DNA of 64,000 nt from Actinomadura hibisca NBRC 15177 (GTDB lineage: Bacteria; Actinomycetota; Actinomycetes; Streptosporangiales; Streptosporangiaceae), in contig NZ_BCRO01000055.1 of assembly GCF_001552635.1 (NCBI RefSeq), forward strand, positions 1-64,000. The letters are read 5' to 3'. Positions 43,392-51,869 of the stretch are shown here, in pieces; position 1 is the stretch's first letter; each line of letters opens with the position of its first letter. The translations under genes and the position numbers were made by a program. The notes below the pieces were generated by a model that saw only the letters and a program-made list of their open reading frames with translations, was not told the DNA's origin and ran no database searches.

Positions 43392-44302
43392 CGCGCCGCC
43401 AGCCTTTCCGCGACGCGTAGCGCCGCCGACGTCATGATGTCCAGGTTCCCGGCGTAGGCGGGCAGGTAGTGCGCCGCGCCCTCTACCTCCAGGAACACCG
43501 ACACCAGGGTGCCCGCTCCCCCGGCGAGGCCCGCCAGCGGGTCGTCGCCGGTGACCGGGCGGATCTGCACCTGCTGCTTGAGCCGGTAGCCCGGCACGTA
43601 GGCGGCGACCTCGGCGACCATCTTCTCCACCGAGGCGCGCACCTGGTCGTGGTCGCAGTCGCCGACCACGCAGTACACGGTGTCCCGCATGATCAGCGGG
43701 GGCTCGGCCGGGTTCAGCACGATGATCGCCTTGCCCCGGGCCGCGCCGCCGACCTCCTCCAGCGCGCGGGAGGTGGTCTCGGTGAACTCGTCGATGTTGG
43801 CGCGGGTGCCGGGCCCGGCCGACTTCGAGGCGATGGACGCCACGATCTCGGCGTAGCGCACCGGCGTCACCCGCGACACCGCCGCCACGATCGGCACGGT
43901 GGCCTGGCCGCCGCACGTCACCATGTTGACGTTGGCGGCGTCCAGGTGCTCCTCCAGGTTGACCGGCGGCACCACGTACGGGCCGATCGCGGCCGGGGTG
44001 AGGTCCACCAGCCTCTTGCCGTAGGGCTCCAGGACCTTGGCGTTGTGCCGGTGCGCCTTGGCGGAGGTGGCGTCCAGCACCACGCTCACGCCGACGAACT
44101 CCGGCATGGCGACCAGGCCCTCGACGCCCTCGTGGGTGGTGGCGACGCCGAACCGGCGGGCCCTGGCCAGGCCGTCGGAGTCGGGGTCGATCCCGGCCAT
44201 GACGGCCATGTCGAGGGACTTCGAGGTCCGGATCACCTTGATCATCAGGTCGGTGCCGATGTTGCCCGATCCGATGATCGCGACGCGCTGCGCGTCCGGC
44301 AT
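43388..44302 (-). CDS. nbaJ: Acetaldehyde dehydrogenase (acylating)
   Basis: A 304-residue NAD-dependent enzyme turning acetaldehyde into acetyl-CoA. The Rossmann motif IIGSGNIGTDLM is at the N-terminus, the catalytic cysteine in VNMVTCGGQATVPIV, and the PGYRLKQQVQI block is typical of DmpF-like partners. AAAGGAGGG stands seven bases before the ATG. The start lies within the 3' end of the carboxylesterase gene, a 58-base overlap. Confidence 0.96.
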   Translation of the reverse strand: MPDAQRVAIIGSGNIGTDLMIKVIRTSKSLDMAVMAGIDPDSDGLARARRFGVATTHEGVEGLVAMPEFVGVSVVLDATSAKAHRHNAKVLEPYGKRLVDLTPAAIGPYVVPPVNLEEHLDAANVNMVTCGGQATVPIVAAVSRVTPVRYAEIVASIASKSAGPGTRANIDEFTETTSRALEEVGGAARGKAIIVLNPAEPPLIMRDTVYCVVGDCDHDQVRASVEKMVAEVAAYVPGYRLKQQVQIRPVTGDDPLAGLAGGAGTLVSVFLEVEGAAHYLPAYAGNLDIMTSAALRVAERLAAR

Positions 44303-45675
44303 GGCCGTCCCTCCTTTCCGTCGTGCGCCGGCGCGGCCGATGCCGGGCCGGCGAGGTTGTCGTCGATGAGCGCGAGGTCGCCCGCGCCCGAGCAGAAGGC
44401 CGCCAGCGCCCGGGTGGCGCGGTGGCCGAGCCGGGTGGCGTCGGGGCCGGTCCCGGTGAGCGGCGCGACCCGCCGGTCGTGCAGGGTGCCGAGGTAGAAC
44501 GGCACGTCCACCAGGTGCGCGGCGCCCAGCGCGACGCCCGCGCGCACCAGCGGCGAGCGGTGCCCGAACTGGTGCCGCCGGACGTGCGCGCCGTGCTCGC
44601 GGTGCCAGCGGACCAGCTCGGCGACGGGCCGCTCGAACACCACCTCGGTGCGCACGGCGGCCCGCGACAGGTTCTCCGGGTCCAGCGCCGCGAACAGCCG
44701 CATCTCCTCGGCCGTCGTGGTCACCAGCAGCGGCACCCGCGCCGCCGTGCCCGAGCGCACCGCGTCCATGGGGTGGCGGGGCAGGAACTCCCCGTCCACC
44801 ACCGGCGCGATGGGCAGCACGCCCTCCACCGGCGGCCGCGTCAGCAGCGCGTCGGCCTCGGCGTCCAGCACCGCGCGCAGCGGCGCCGAGCGGGGCAGCG
44901 CCCGGCCCAGCGCGCGCCGGAACGCGCCGGTCAGGGCCCGCGCCTTCTGCGGCGTCGCGAACCCGTAGGGCAGCGGGCTCAGCGCGGCGGCGCGGGCGAA
45001 CAACCCCTGCGCCGCCGGGGCGGCCATCAGCGCGAGCACGCTGGTGCCGCCCGCCGAGTGCCCGGCCAGGGTGACCTGGCCGGGGTCGCCGCCGAACGCC
45101 GCGATGTTGTCGCGCACCCACTCCAGCGCCGCGACCTGGTCGCGCAGCCCGAGATTGGCGGGGATCGTGTCGTCGTACCCGAAGCCGAGGACGCCGAGCC
45201 GGTAGTTGACCGTGACCACGACCAGGCCGTGGTCGCGGGCCAGCGCGTCGCCCCGGTACATCGGCTGCGCGCCCGACCCGGACACGAACGCGCCGCCGTG
45301 CAGGAACACCAGCACCGGGCGCGGCCCGGCGCCGGGTTCGGGGAGGCCGGGCGTCCAGACGTTCAGCGTCAGGCAGTTCTCCCGGCCGGCCGCCGGGTCG
45401 ATCTCCAGGCCCGGCACCCACGCCATGCGTCCCGGGCGCTGCGCGGCGGGCGGGCCGAACGCGCGCATGTCGCGCACGCCCTTCCACGGCACCGGCGGCG
45501 CGGGCTCGGTGAACCGGCGCGCGGGGGCGGCGTACGGGACGCCCCGGAAGACGGTGACGCCCTCCTCCCGGCCGCCGCGCACCTCGCCCGCCACGGTCCG
45601 CGCCGTGGTCCGCGCCCTGGCCTGCCCTCCGGTCCGCGCGCCGGTCCGCAGCGTGGTCGCGCCGGGCGTGGTCAT
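44245..45675 (-). CDS. Carboxylesterase type B inside the 3-hydroxyanthranilate operon
   Basis: A 476-residue alpha/beta hydrolase with oxyanion-hole HGGAFVSGSG, nucleophile GHSAGG, ENCLTLNVWTP and the likely catalytic His in GAAHLVDVPF. The start overlaps the nbaD stop (ATGA). No step of the known aminomuconate pathway needs an esterase; it may hydrolyse an ester precursor or perform formylkynurenine deformylation, which is speculative. The C-terminus after the conserved helix is a polar tail (DGKEGRPCRTRSASRSS) encoded within nbaJ in another frame, so its true end is unusual. Confidence 0.88.
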   Translation of the reverse strand: MTTPGATTLRTGARTGGQARARTTARTVAGEVRGGREEGVTVFRGVPYAAPARRFTEPAPPVPWKGVRDMRAFGPPAAQRPGRMAWVPGLEIDPAAGRENCLTLNVWTPGLPEPGAGPRPVLVFLHGGAFVSGSGAQPMYRGDALARDHGLVVVTVNYRLGVLGFGYDDTIPANLGLRDQVAALEWVRDNIAAFGGDPGQVTLAGHSAGGTSVLALMAAPAAQGLFARAAALSPLPYGFATPQKARALTGAFRRALGRALPRSAPLRAVLDAEADALLTRPPVEGVLPIAPVVDGEFLPRHPMDAVRSGTAARVPLLVTTTAEEMRLFAALDPENLSRAAVRTEVVFERPVAELVRWHREHGAHVRRHQFGHRSPLVRAGVALGAAHLVDVPFYLGTLHDRRVAPLTGTGPDATRLGHRATRALAAFCSGAGDLALIDDNLAGPASAAPAHDGKEGRPCRTRSASRSSDRATSAPT

Positions 45676-46706
45676 GGCGCGTTCCCCGCGACGGGGACGG
45701 GCGCGGGGGCGGGCACGGGCGCGAAGAACGCCTCGGCGTTGCCGCCCAGCAGCATCGCCTGCTGCGCCTCGTCCAGCTCGGCGCAGGCGCGGATGGTGGA
45801 GCCGGGGTCCTTCTCGCCCAGCGGGAACGGGTAGTCGGTGCCCAGCATGACCCGCTCGGGGCCCATGACCTCCACCAGCAGCCGCAGGGCGCGCGGGTCG
45901 AACACCGCCGAGTCCACGTGGAAGCGGTCGGTGTACTCCGAGGGCGGGCGGGGCGAGTCGGCGCGCACGATGTCGCGGTTGCGCCAGGCGTTGTCGGCGC
46001 GGCCCAGCAGGAACGCGAAGCTGCCGCCGCCGTGGCAGAAGCAGAGCCGCAACGACTCCGGCAGCCGCTCGAACGCGCCCGACAACATCATGCCGAGGAT
46101 GCCGAGCTGGGTCTCGGCGGGCATCCCCACCAGCCACGGCAACATGTGGCCGCGCATCCGGTCGGCGGCCATCATGTCCCACGGGTGGGCCAGCACCGGC
46201 AGCCCGATCCGGGCGCAGTGCGCGAGGAACTCCACGATGCCCGGGTCGTCCAGGTTGCGGTCGCCGACGTGGTTGCCGATGTGCACGCCCCGGTGCCCGG
46301 CCGCCGCCGCGCGGGTGGCGACCTCGCAGGCCAGCGCGGTGTCCTGGAGCGGCACCTGGCACAGCGGCAGCAGCCGGGCGGGCGCGGCGGCGCAGTAGGC
46401 GAGGATGCGGTCGTTGACCAGCTCGCACCAGTCGGCGGCGCGGGCGGGCTCGGCGTCGTAGCCGAACATCAGCGGCGTCGAGGACACCGCCTGGACGTCG
46501 ACGCCGAGGGCGTCCATGTCGGCGACGCGGCGCGCCGGGTCCCACAGGCCCGCCTCGACCGGCCGGTACTCCTGGTCGCCGCTCATCATCATGCCGGTGC
46601 CGTCGCCGTGGACGCGCAGCCACGGCTCGCCCGCCCCGGTGAGCGTCCGCCCCTCGGCCCGGGACAGGCGGGGGAAGACGTGGGCGTGGACGTCGAAGAC
46701 AGTCAC
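45672..46706 (-). CDS. nbaD: 2-amino-3-carboxymuconate-6-semialdehyde decarboxylase
   Basis: A 344-residue amidohydrolase-superfamily metal enzyme that decarboxylates ACMS, diverting carbon from quinolinate towards 2-aminomuconate semialdehyde. The metal ligands are visible in DVHAHVFP, in LAHPWDMMAADRMRGHML, and in LGTDYPFPLGE. It starts at a GTG with GGAGGATCC upstream. It follows the dioxygenase gene by 94 bases. Confidence 0.93.
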   Translation of the reverse strand: MTVFDVHAHVFPRLSRAEGRTLTGAGEPWLRVHGDGTGMMMSGDQEYRPVEAGLWDPARRVADMDALGVDVQAVSSTPLMFGYDAEPARAADWCELVNDRILAYCAAAPARLLPLCQVPLQDTALACEVATRAAAAGHRGVHIGNHVGDRNLDDPGIVEFLAHCARIGLPVLAHPWDMMAADRMRGHMLPWLVGMPAETQLGILGMMLSGAFERLPESLRLCFCHGGGSFAFLLGRADNAWRNRDIVRADSPRPPSEYTDRFHVDSAVFDPRALRLLVEVMGPERVMLGTDYPFPLGEKDPGSTIRACAELDEAQQAMLLGGNAEAFFAPVPAPAPVPVAGNAP

Positions 46707-46800
46707 GGATCCTCCGTTCGCGGGCGCGCCGCCGCCGCCACGCCGCCCGCCGAGGGCGTGGTGGGGGGACGGGCGGGCGGCGCGCCGGGCGAGGGGTGGG

Positions 46801-47373
46801 TCAGGCGCGGGGCGCGGTGGTCGGGATCAGGTCGTCGGGCCACTGCTTGCCCGGGTGCACGGCGCCGCAGTTCGGGCACTTGCGGTCGCCGTCGTAGAAC
46901 GCCTGGAACACCGGCGGCAGGTCGTCCACGATCGAGCGGACCTGGAGCTCGGTGCGGTGCACCAGGTGGTGGCACTCCATGCAGTACCACTCGAACGACT
47001 CCAGCTCGCCCTCGGGCCGCGGGATCTCCACCACCAGGCCGATCGAGCCCTCCTCGGGGCGCTGCGGCGAGTGCCGCACGTGCGGCGGCAGCAGGAACAC
47101 GTCGCCCTCGTTGATCTGCACGTCGACCGGGGGCTTGCCCTCCTCCTCCATGACGCGCAGCACCATGTTGCCCTTGAGCTGGTAGAAGAACTCCTCGCGC
47201 GGGTCGTCGTGGAAGTCGGTGCGGCGGTTGGGGCCGCCGACCACCATCACGATCAGCCCGGCGTCGTCGAAGACCTGCACGTTGCCGACCGGCGGCTTGA
47301 GCAGGTCGCGGTGCTCGTCGATCCACGCCTGGAAGTTGAAGGGCGCGCCGAACGTCATCTTGGGCAGGGTCAT
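46801..47373 (-). CDS. nbaC: 3-hydroxyanthranilate 3,4-dioxygenase
   Basis: A 190-residue cupin extradiol dioxygenase opening the ring of 3-hydroxyanthranilate. The iron-site region DFHDDPREEFFYQLKGNMVL and the substrate arginine block GDVFLLPPHVRHSPQRPEEG are intact. The bacterial-type C-terminal metal site with two Cys pairs (CMEC and CPNC) is present. GGAGG stands eight bases before ATG 47373. Confidence 0.95.
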   Translation of the reverse strand: MTLPKMTFGAPFNFQAWIDEHRDLLKPPVGNVQVFDDAGLIVMVVGGPNRRTDFHDDPREEFFYQLKGNMVLRVMEEEGKPPVDVQINEGDVFLLPPHVRHSPQRPEEGSIGLVVEIPRPEGELESFEWYCMECHHLVHRTELQVRSIVDDLPPVFQAFYDGDRKCPNCGAVHPGKQWPDDLIPTTAPRA

Positions 47374-47813
47374 GCTCCGGCCTCCTTGCTGGAGTGGGGG
47401 GAGTTCGGGATGTGCGCCACGCACGAGATCTCGATCAGCAGGTGCGGGTGCGGGAGCTGGTGGACCGCCACGGTGGTGCGGGCGGGCCCCGACTCGTCGA
47501 AGTAGGTCCCGTAGACCTCGTTGTAGCCGCCGAAGTCGTTCATGTTCACCAGGTAGGTGGTGACGTTGACGACGTCGGACAGGTCGCCGCCGGCCGCGCG
47601 CAGGATGTCGCGGACGTTCTCGATGACCGCGCGCGTCTGCTCGCGGATGTCGAGGTCGGTGACGCCCATGGCGTCCGCGGTGGCCCCGGCGAAGGTGCCG
47701 TCGGGCCGCCGCGAGCTGGTGCCGGACACGAACACCAGGTCCCCGGCGCGCTTGAGGTGGGGGAACCGGCCGCGCGGCTTGGCCTTGCCCTCGACCAGGA
47801 TCGCCCCGCTCAT
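47370..47813 (-). CDS. nbaF: 2-aminomuconate deaminase (RidA family)
   Basis: A 147-residue trimeric RidA/YjgF-like protein. The sequence AKPRGRFPHLKRAGDLVFVSGTSSRRPD is diagnostic of the 2-aminomuconate deaminase subgroup rather than generic RidA. It releases ammonia from 2-aminomuconate to give 4-oxalocrotonate. ATG 47813 is used; a GTG at 47837 that overlaps the upstream stop (GTGA) is an equally plausible start adding eight residues. Confidence 0.92.
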   Translation of the reverse strand: MSGAILVEGKAKPRGRFPHLKRAGDLVFVSGTSSRRPDGTFAGATADAMGVTDLDIREQTRAVIENVRDILRAAGGDLSDVVNVTTYLVNMNDFGGYNEVYGTYFDESGPARTTVAVHQLPHPHLLIEISCVAHIPNSPHSSKEAGA

Positions 47814-47833
47814 CGGCTCGCTCCGCTCGCGGC

Positions 47834-48571
47834 TCACCTGGTCGTCACCTCCACCGCGCCGAGGCCCGCGCCGGTGACGCGGACGTGGGCGCCCTTGGGC
47901 AGCGGGATCGCGGCGGTCGCCGCCCCGGCCAGCACGATGTCGCCGGGCCGCAGCGGCGTCCCGGCTGTGCGGGCGAGGCGCTCGGCGGCGCGCAGCGACC
48001 GGACCGGGTCGCCGAGGATGGCCGCCGACGAGCCGGTCTGCGCGACCCGGCCGTCGATCTCCACGATGAGCCCGACGTTGGCGACGTCGCGCGGGTCGTG
48101 CCAGGGGCCGAAGCCGAACCCGGCCGCCGAGGCGTTGTCGGCGACCACGTCGGGCAGGGTGAACTTGAAGCCCTCGTAGCGCGAGTCGAGGATCTCGTAG
48201 CCGACCGCGACCTTGTGGCCGCCGCCGGGCTCGATCCGGAAGACGATCTCCGGCTCGATGCGCGGGTGGATCAGCGTGCCGGTGTCGACGTCGGTCTCGA
48301 CCAGCATCGCGTCGGTCAGCAGGCCCCAGATGAGGTCGTCCACCCCCATCTGGACCATCTTGGCGCGGCTGGTGAAGCCCATCTTGACGCCGATGCGGCG
48401 CTCGCCCCGCTTCTCGCGGCGGGCGATGACGGCGCGCTGGATCTCGTAGGCCGTCTCGACGTCGAACGGCGCGACGTCGGTGAGCCGTCCGATCGCGCGC
48501 CGGTCCCGGACGGCCTCGTCCAGGATCTCGGCGAACTTCGCAATGTCAACGGGCTTCGCAACGTCGGTCAT
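47834..48571 (-). CDS. nbaG: 4-oxalocrotonate decarboxylase
   Basis: A 245-residue FAH-fold metal enzyme of the DmpH/MhpD family converting 4-oxalocrotonate to 2-oxopent-4-enoate. Family features include GVKMGFTSRAKMVQMGVDD, IEPEIVF with the paired Glu ligands, and LPDVVADNASAAGFGFG. The start overlaps the hydratase stop (ATGA). It forms a complex with the hydratase in homologous pathways. Confidence 0.94.
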   Translation of the reverse strand: MTDVAKPVDIAKFAEILDEAVRDRRAIGRLTDVAPFDVETAYEIQRAVIARREKRGERRIGVKMGFTSRAKMVQMGVDDLIWGLLTDAMLVETDVDTGTLIHPRIEPEIVFRIEPGGGHKVAVGYEILDSRYEGFKFTLPDVVADNASAAGFGFGPWHDPRDVANVGLIVEIDGRVAQTGSSAAILGDPVRSLRAAERLARTAGTPLRPGDIVLAGAATAAIPLPKGAHVRVTGAGLGAVEVTTR

Positions 48572-49377
48572 GAGTCCTCCTTCGCGAACGCGACGCGCAC
48601 GTCGCCGAGCCCGGCGATGCGGGCCTCCAGCACGTCCCCGGGCGCCACCTGCACCATCGGGCCGAGCGCGCCGGTCAGCACGGTGTCGCCCGCGCGCAGC
48701 GGGCGGCCCACGCGGACCAGGGTGTCGGCGAGCCACAGCGCGGCGTTCAGCGGGTGGCCGAGGCAGGCCGCGCCGGTGCCGGTGGACACCTGCTCGCCGC
48801 GCCGCTCCAGCACCATGCCGCAGGCGCGCAGGTCCACGTCGGCGAGCGCGGCGGGCCGGTTGCCCAGCACGTACATGCCGCAGGAGGCGTTGTCGGCGAC
48901 GGTGTCGGCCAGCGTGATGTCCCAGTCGCGGATGCGGCTGCCGACCACCTCGATCGCGGGCAGCACGAACGCGGTGGCGCGGATCAGGTCGGCGACGGTG
49001 TGCCGCTCGTGGGTCAGGTCGTGCTCCAGCACCAGCGCGACCTCGGCCTCGGCCTTGGCCTGGAGCACCGCGCCGGCCGGGATCTCCGCGCCGTCGGGCA
49101 CCGCCATGTCGGCGAACAACATCCCGAAGTCGGGGCTGTCCACGCCGAGCTGGGACTGCACCGCGGCGGAGGTGAGGCCGATCTTGCGGCCGGCCAGGCG
49201 GCGGCCCTCGCCGAGCCAGTGCTCGGTGAGGCGGTCCTGCACGGCGTAGGCGGCGTCGGCCGACCCGATCAGGTCGCGCACCGGGGCGCACGGCTCGCCG
49301 GTGGCGTAGGCGGTCAGGATGCGGTCGGCGGCCTGCTCGACGGGCGAGCCGACGGTCGGGGTCACTGTCTCGGTCAA
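48568..49377 (-). CDS. nbaH: 2-oxopent-4-enoate hydratase
   Basis: A 269-residue paralogue of the decarboxylase that adds water to 2-oxopent-4-enoate. Blocks include GRKIGLTSAAVQSQLGVDSPDFG, KAEAEVALVLEHDL and TLADTVADNASCGMYVLG. The start appears to be a TTG with GAGAG eight bases upstream; a GTG five codons later is possible. It lies 10 bases after nbaE. Confidence 0.94.
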   Translation of the reverse strand: MTETVTPTVGSPVEQAADRILTAYATGEPCAPVRDLIGSADAAYAVQDRLTEHWLGEGRRLAGRKIGLTSAAVQSQLGVDSPDFGMLFADMAVPDGAEIPAGAVLQAKAEAEVALVLEHDLTHERHTVADLIRATAFVLPAIEVVGSRIRDWDITLADTVADNASCGMYVLGNRPAALADVDLRACGMVLERRGEQVSTGTGAACLGHPLNAALWLADTLVRVGRPLRAGDTVLTGALGPMVQVAPGDVLEARIAGLGDVRVAFAKEDS

Positions 49378-49387
49378 GGGTTCGCTC

Positions 49388-50833
49388 TCAGATCTGGATG
49401 CAGACGTTGACGGGCTCGGAGAAGAAGTCCAGGGAGTACTCTCCGCCCTCGCGGCCGATCCCGGAAGCCTTCACCCCGCCGAACGGGGTCCGCAGGTCGC
49501 GCAGGTTCCAGCAGTTCACCCACACGATCCCGGTCTCGACGCGCGGGGCCACCCGGTGGGCGCGCGACAGGTCCCGGGTCCACACGGTGGCGGCGAGGCC
49601 GTAGACGCTGTCGTTGGCCAGCGCGACCGCCTCCTCCTCGGTGTCGAACGGGGCGACGTGGCAGACCGGCCCGAAGACCTCCTCGCGGACGGTCCGCGCG
49701 GTCTCCGGCAGCCCGGTCAGCACGGTCGGCTCGACGTAGAAGCCATTGTCGCGCCCGTCGCCGAAGCTCGGCGCGCCGCCCCCGGCGACGACGGTCGCGC
49801 CCTCCTCGACGGCCAGCCGGTAGTACGACAGGACCTTGTCGCGGTGCTGCGCGGAGATCATCGGGCCGTAGCCGTCCAGCTTGCGGGCCCGCTCCCCCAG
49901 CGCCGCCACGAACTCCTCGAAGATCGGGCGATCGACGTAGACGCGCTCGGTGCACAGGCAGATCTGGCCCGAGTGGGTGAAGGCCGAGCGCACGGTGCCG
50001 TCCACGGCCGCCTCGAAGTCGGCGTCGGCGAACACCAGCGCGGGGTTCTTGCCGCCCAGCTCGAAGGAGACCGGCGTGACGTTCGCGGCGGCGTTGCGCA
50101 TGATCGCCGAGCCGGTGGCCGACTCGCCGGTGAAGGCGATGGCGTCCACGCCCGGGTGCCCGGTGAGGAACGACCCGGCGGCGTCGGAGCCGTGCCCGTG
50201 CACCAGGTTGAACGCGCCCTCGGGCAGCCCGGCCTGGTCGATGACCGAGGCCAGCAGCGTCGCGGTGGAGGGGGTCTCCTCCGACGGCTTGGCGACCACG
50301 GCGTTGCCCGCCGCCAGCGCGGGCGCGACCTTCCAGGTCAGCAGCAGCAGCGGCAGGTTCCACGGCGAGATGATCGCCACCACGCCCAGCGGGCGGCGCA
50401 CCGAGTAGTTCAGGGCCTGGCCGGTGCCGACGCTCCAGCCCGGGACGCTGGTGGTGTAGGCGCGCTCGGGGCGCCCGTACAGCAGGTCGGCGTAGGCGCG
50501 GAAGTTGCCGATGGCGCGCGGGATGTCCACGGTGGCGGCCAGCTCGCGCGGCTTGCCGGTGTCGGCGACCTCGGCGTCCACGAACTCGTCGAAGCGGGCC
50601 TGGATGCCGTCGGCGATCCGGCGCAGCGCGGCGGCGCGCTCCTCGGCGGGCGTCGCGCCCCAGCCGCCGTCCAGCGCGGCGCGGGCGGCGCGGACGGCCT
50701 CGTCCACGATCTCGCGGGTGGCCTCGGGCACCCGGCCGGCCACCGACCCGTCGGCCGGGTCGATCAGGGGGAAGGTGTCCCCGGTGGTCCGGAAGGTGCC
50801 GGCCACGTAGTGCGCGGGTGCGCTCCGCCCCAT
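49388..50833 (-). CDS. nbaE: 2-aminomuconic 6-semialdehyde dehydrogenase
   Basis: A 481-residue NAD-dependent aldehyde dehydrogenase oxidising 2-aminomuconate semialdehyde (and probably 2-hydroxymuconate semialdehyde). Catalytic Glu is in SFELGGKNPALVFA, catalytic Cys in GQICLCTERVYV, and the Asn in SPWNLPLLLLTWK. ATG 50833 has AGAGGA seven bases upstream; an in-frame ATG at 50875 would add 14 poorly conserved residues. It is first in the operon. Confidence 0.93.
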   Translation of the reverse strand: MGRSAPAHYVAGTFRTTGDTFPLIDPADGSVAGRVPEATREIVDEAVRAARAALDGGWGATPAEERAAALRRIADGIQARFDEFVDAEVADTGKPRELAATVDIPRAIGNFRAYADLLYGRPERAYTTSVPGWSVGTGQALNYSVRRPLGVVAIISPWNLPLLLLTWKVAPALAAGNAVVAKPSEETPSTATLLASVIDQAGLPEGAFNLVHGHGSDAAGSFLTGHPGVDAIAFTGESATGSAIMRNAAANVTPVSFELGGKNPALVFADADFEAAVDGTVRSAFTHSGQICLCTERVYVDRPIFEEFVAALGERARKLDGYGPMISAQHRDKVLSYYRLAVEEGATVVAGGGAPSFGDGRDNGFYVEPTVLTGLPETARTVREEVFGPVCHVAPFDTEEEAVALANDSVYGLAATVWTRDLSRAHRVAPRVETGIVWVNCWNLRDLRTPFGGVKASGIGREGGEYSLDFFSEPVNVCIQI

Positions 50834-50899
50834 CTGTGGTCCTCTCTCGACGGTCGGTCCGGTCAGCAGAATCATGCCCCCAGGCGATATGCCTGTCTA

Positions 50900-50926
50900 A
50901 TACCGGTTGCCGCCGGAGCTATCACC
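50900..50926. promoter_or_regulatory. ATA-N17-TAT element, site 1 (nba operon)
   Basis: ATACCGG (50900-50906) and TATCACC (50920-50926) flank a 13-base core, putting ATA and TAT 17 bases apart. The site is 67-93 bases upstream of nbaE. It is 19 of 27 identical to the site before the formamidase gene, with both ends fully conserved. It may be an activator or repressor operator, or the -35/-10 region of a promoter. Confidence 0.55.
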
Positions 50927-51064
50927 ACCCGGCGATACCGGCGGGGCGGCCCGGATACTGATGATCTTTCTTCCCCGGAGGGGTGGTGGTCCACTCGGCC
51001 GGGCTGGCAGATTCGTCCCGGCGGCGGGCGGAGATCCCGGCCGCGCCGCGAGGCGGAGGTGACG

Positions 51065-51817
51065 ATGACCGGCACGGTGCCCGACACCCGCGACGCGTTC
51101 GGCGAGGACGTGTTCGGCGACGACTGGGTGCACTTCTTCGGCGGCCTGCTCGACTCCAACAGCGACCAGGAGGCGGCCTTCGTCGGGAAGCTGCTGGACC
51201 TGGAGCCCGGCCGCGAGGTGCTGGACCTCGGCTGCGGCTACGGCCGCATCGCCAACCACCTGGCCGCCGGCGGCTGCCGGACGACCGGCCTGGACGCCCA
51301 GCCGTCGCTGCTGGAGCTGGCCCGCCGCGACGCCGCCGCCCGGGGCCTCGACGTGGACTACGTCCAGGGCGACATGCGGGACCTGCCGTGGACGGAACGG
51401 TTCGACGCGGTCCTGTGCTGGTTCACCTCGTTCGGCTACTTCGACGACGACGGCAACCGGCGGGTGCTCGCCGAGGTGGCCCGCGCGCTCAGGCCGGGCG
51501 GGCGGTTCCTGGTCGAGACGATGAGCCGCGACTGGATGCTCGCCCGGTTCCAGCACGCCAGCGTGGTCGAGCGGGACGGCGACCGCGTCGTGGACCGGCA
51601 CCGCTACGACCCGCTGACGGGCCGCCTGGTGACCGAGCGGACGCTGATCCGGGACGGCGAGATGCGCGACACCCGGTACTTCGTGCGCCTGTTCACCTTC
51701 ACCGAGCTGCGGGACTGGCTGCTGGCCGCCGGATTCACCGAGGTGCGCGGGGTGGACGAGATGGGCGAGCCGTTCGGCCCCGACAGCAACCGGATGATCG
51801 TGATCGCCACCCGCTGA
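51065..51817 (+). CDS. Class I SAM-dependent methyltransferase
   Basis: A 250-residue cytoplasmic methyltransferase with motif I VLDLGCGYGRIANHLA, acidic TGLDAQ, and the DAVLCWFTSFGYFDDD block, followed by a C-terminal beta-rich half typical of YcgJ/small-molecule types. GGAGGTGACG precedes the ATG. It is divergent from the nba operon and convergent with the ABC exporter of the ATP-grasp locus; whether it modifies that locus's product is unknown. Confidence 0.88.
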   Translation: MTGTVPDTRDAFGEDVFGDDWVHFFGGLLDSNSDQEAAFVGKLLDLEPGREVLDLGCGYGRIANHLAAGGCRTTGLDAQPSLLELARRDAAARGLDVDYVQGDMRDLPWTERFDAVLCWFTSFGYFDDDGNRRVLAEVARALRPGGRFLVETMSRDWMLARFQHASVVERDGDRVVDRHRYDPLTGRLVTERTLIRDGEMRDTRYFVRLFTFTELRDWLLAAGFTEVRGVDEMGEPFGPDSNRMIVIATR

Positions 51818-51825
51818 CCGCCGTG

Positions 51826-51861
51826 CCGTGGCCCCGCCCGGCGTTCCGGGCGGGGCCACGG
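51826..51861. terminator. Bidirectional terminator between methyltransferase and ABC exporter
   Basis: A 16-bp perfect stem (51826-51841 with 51846-51861) closed by CGTT lies between the convergent stops at 51817 and 51870. Confidence 0.85.
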
Positions 51862-51869
51862 AGCGGATC

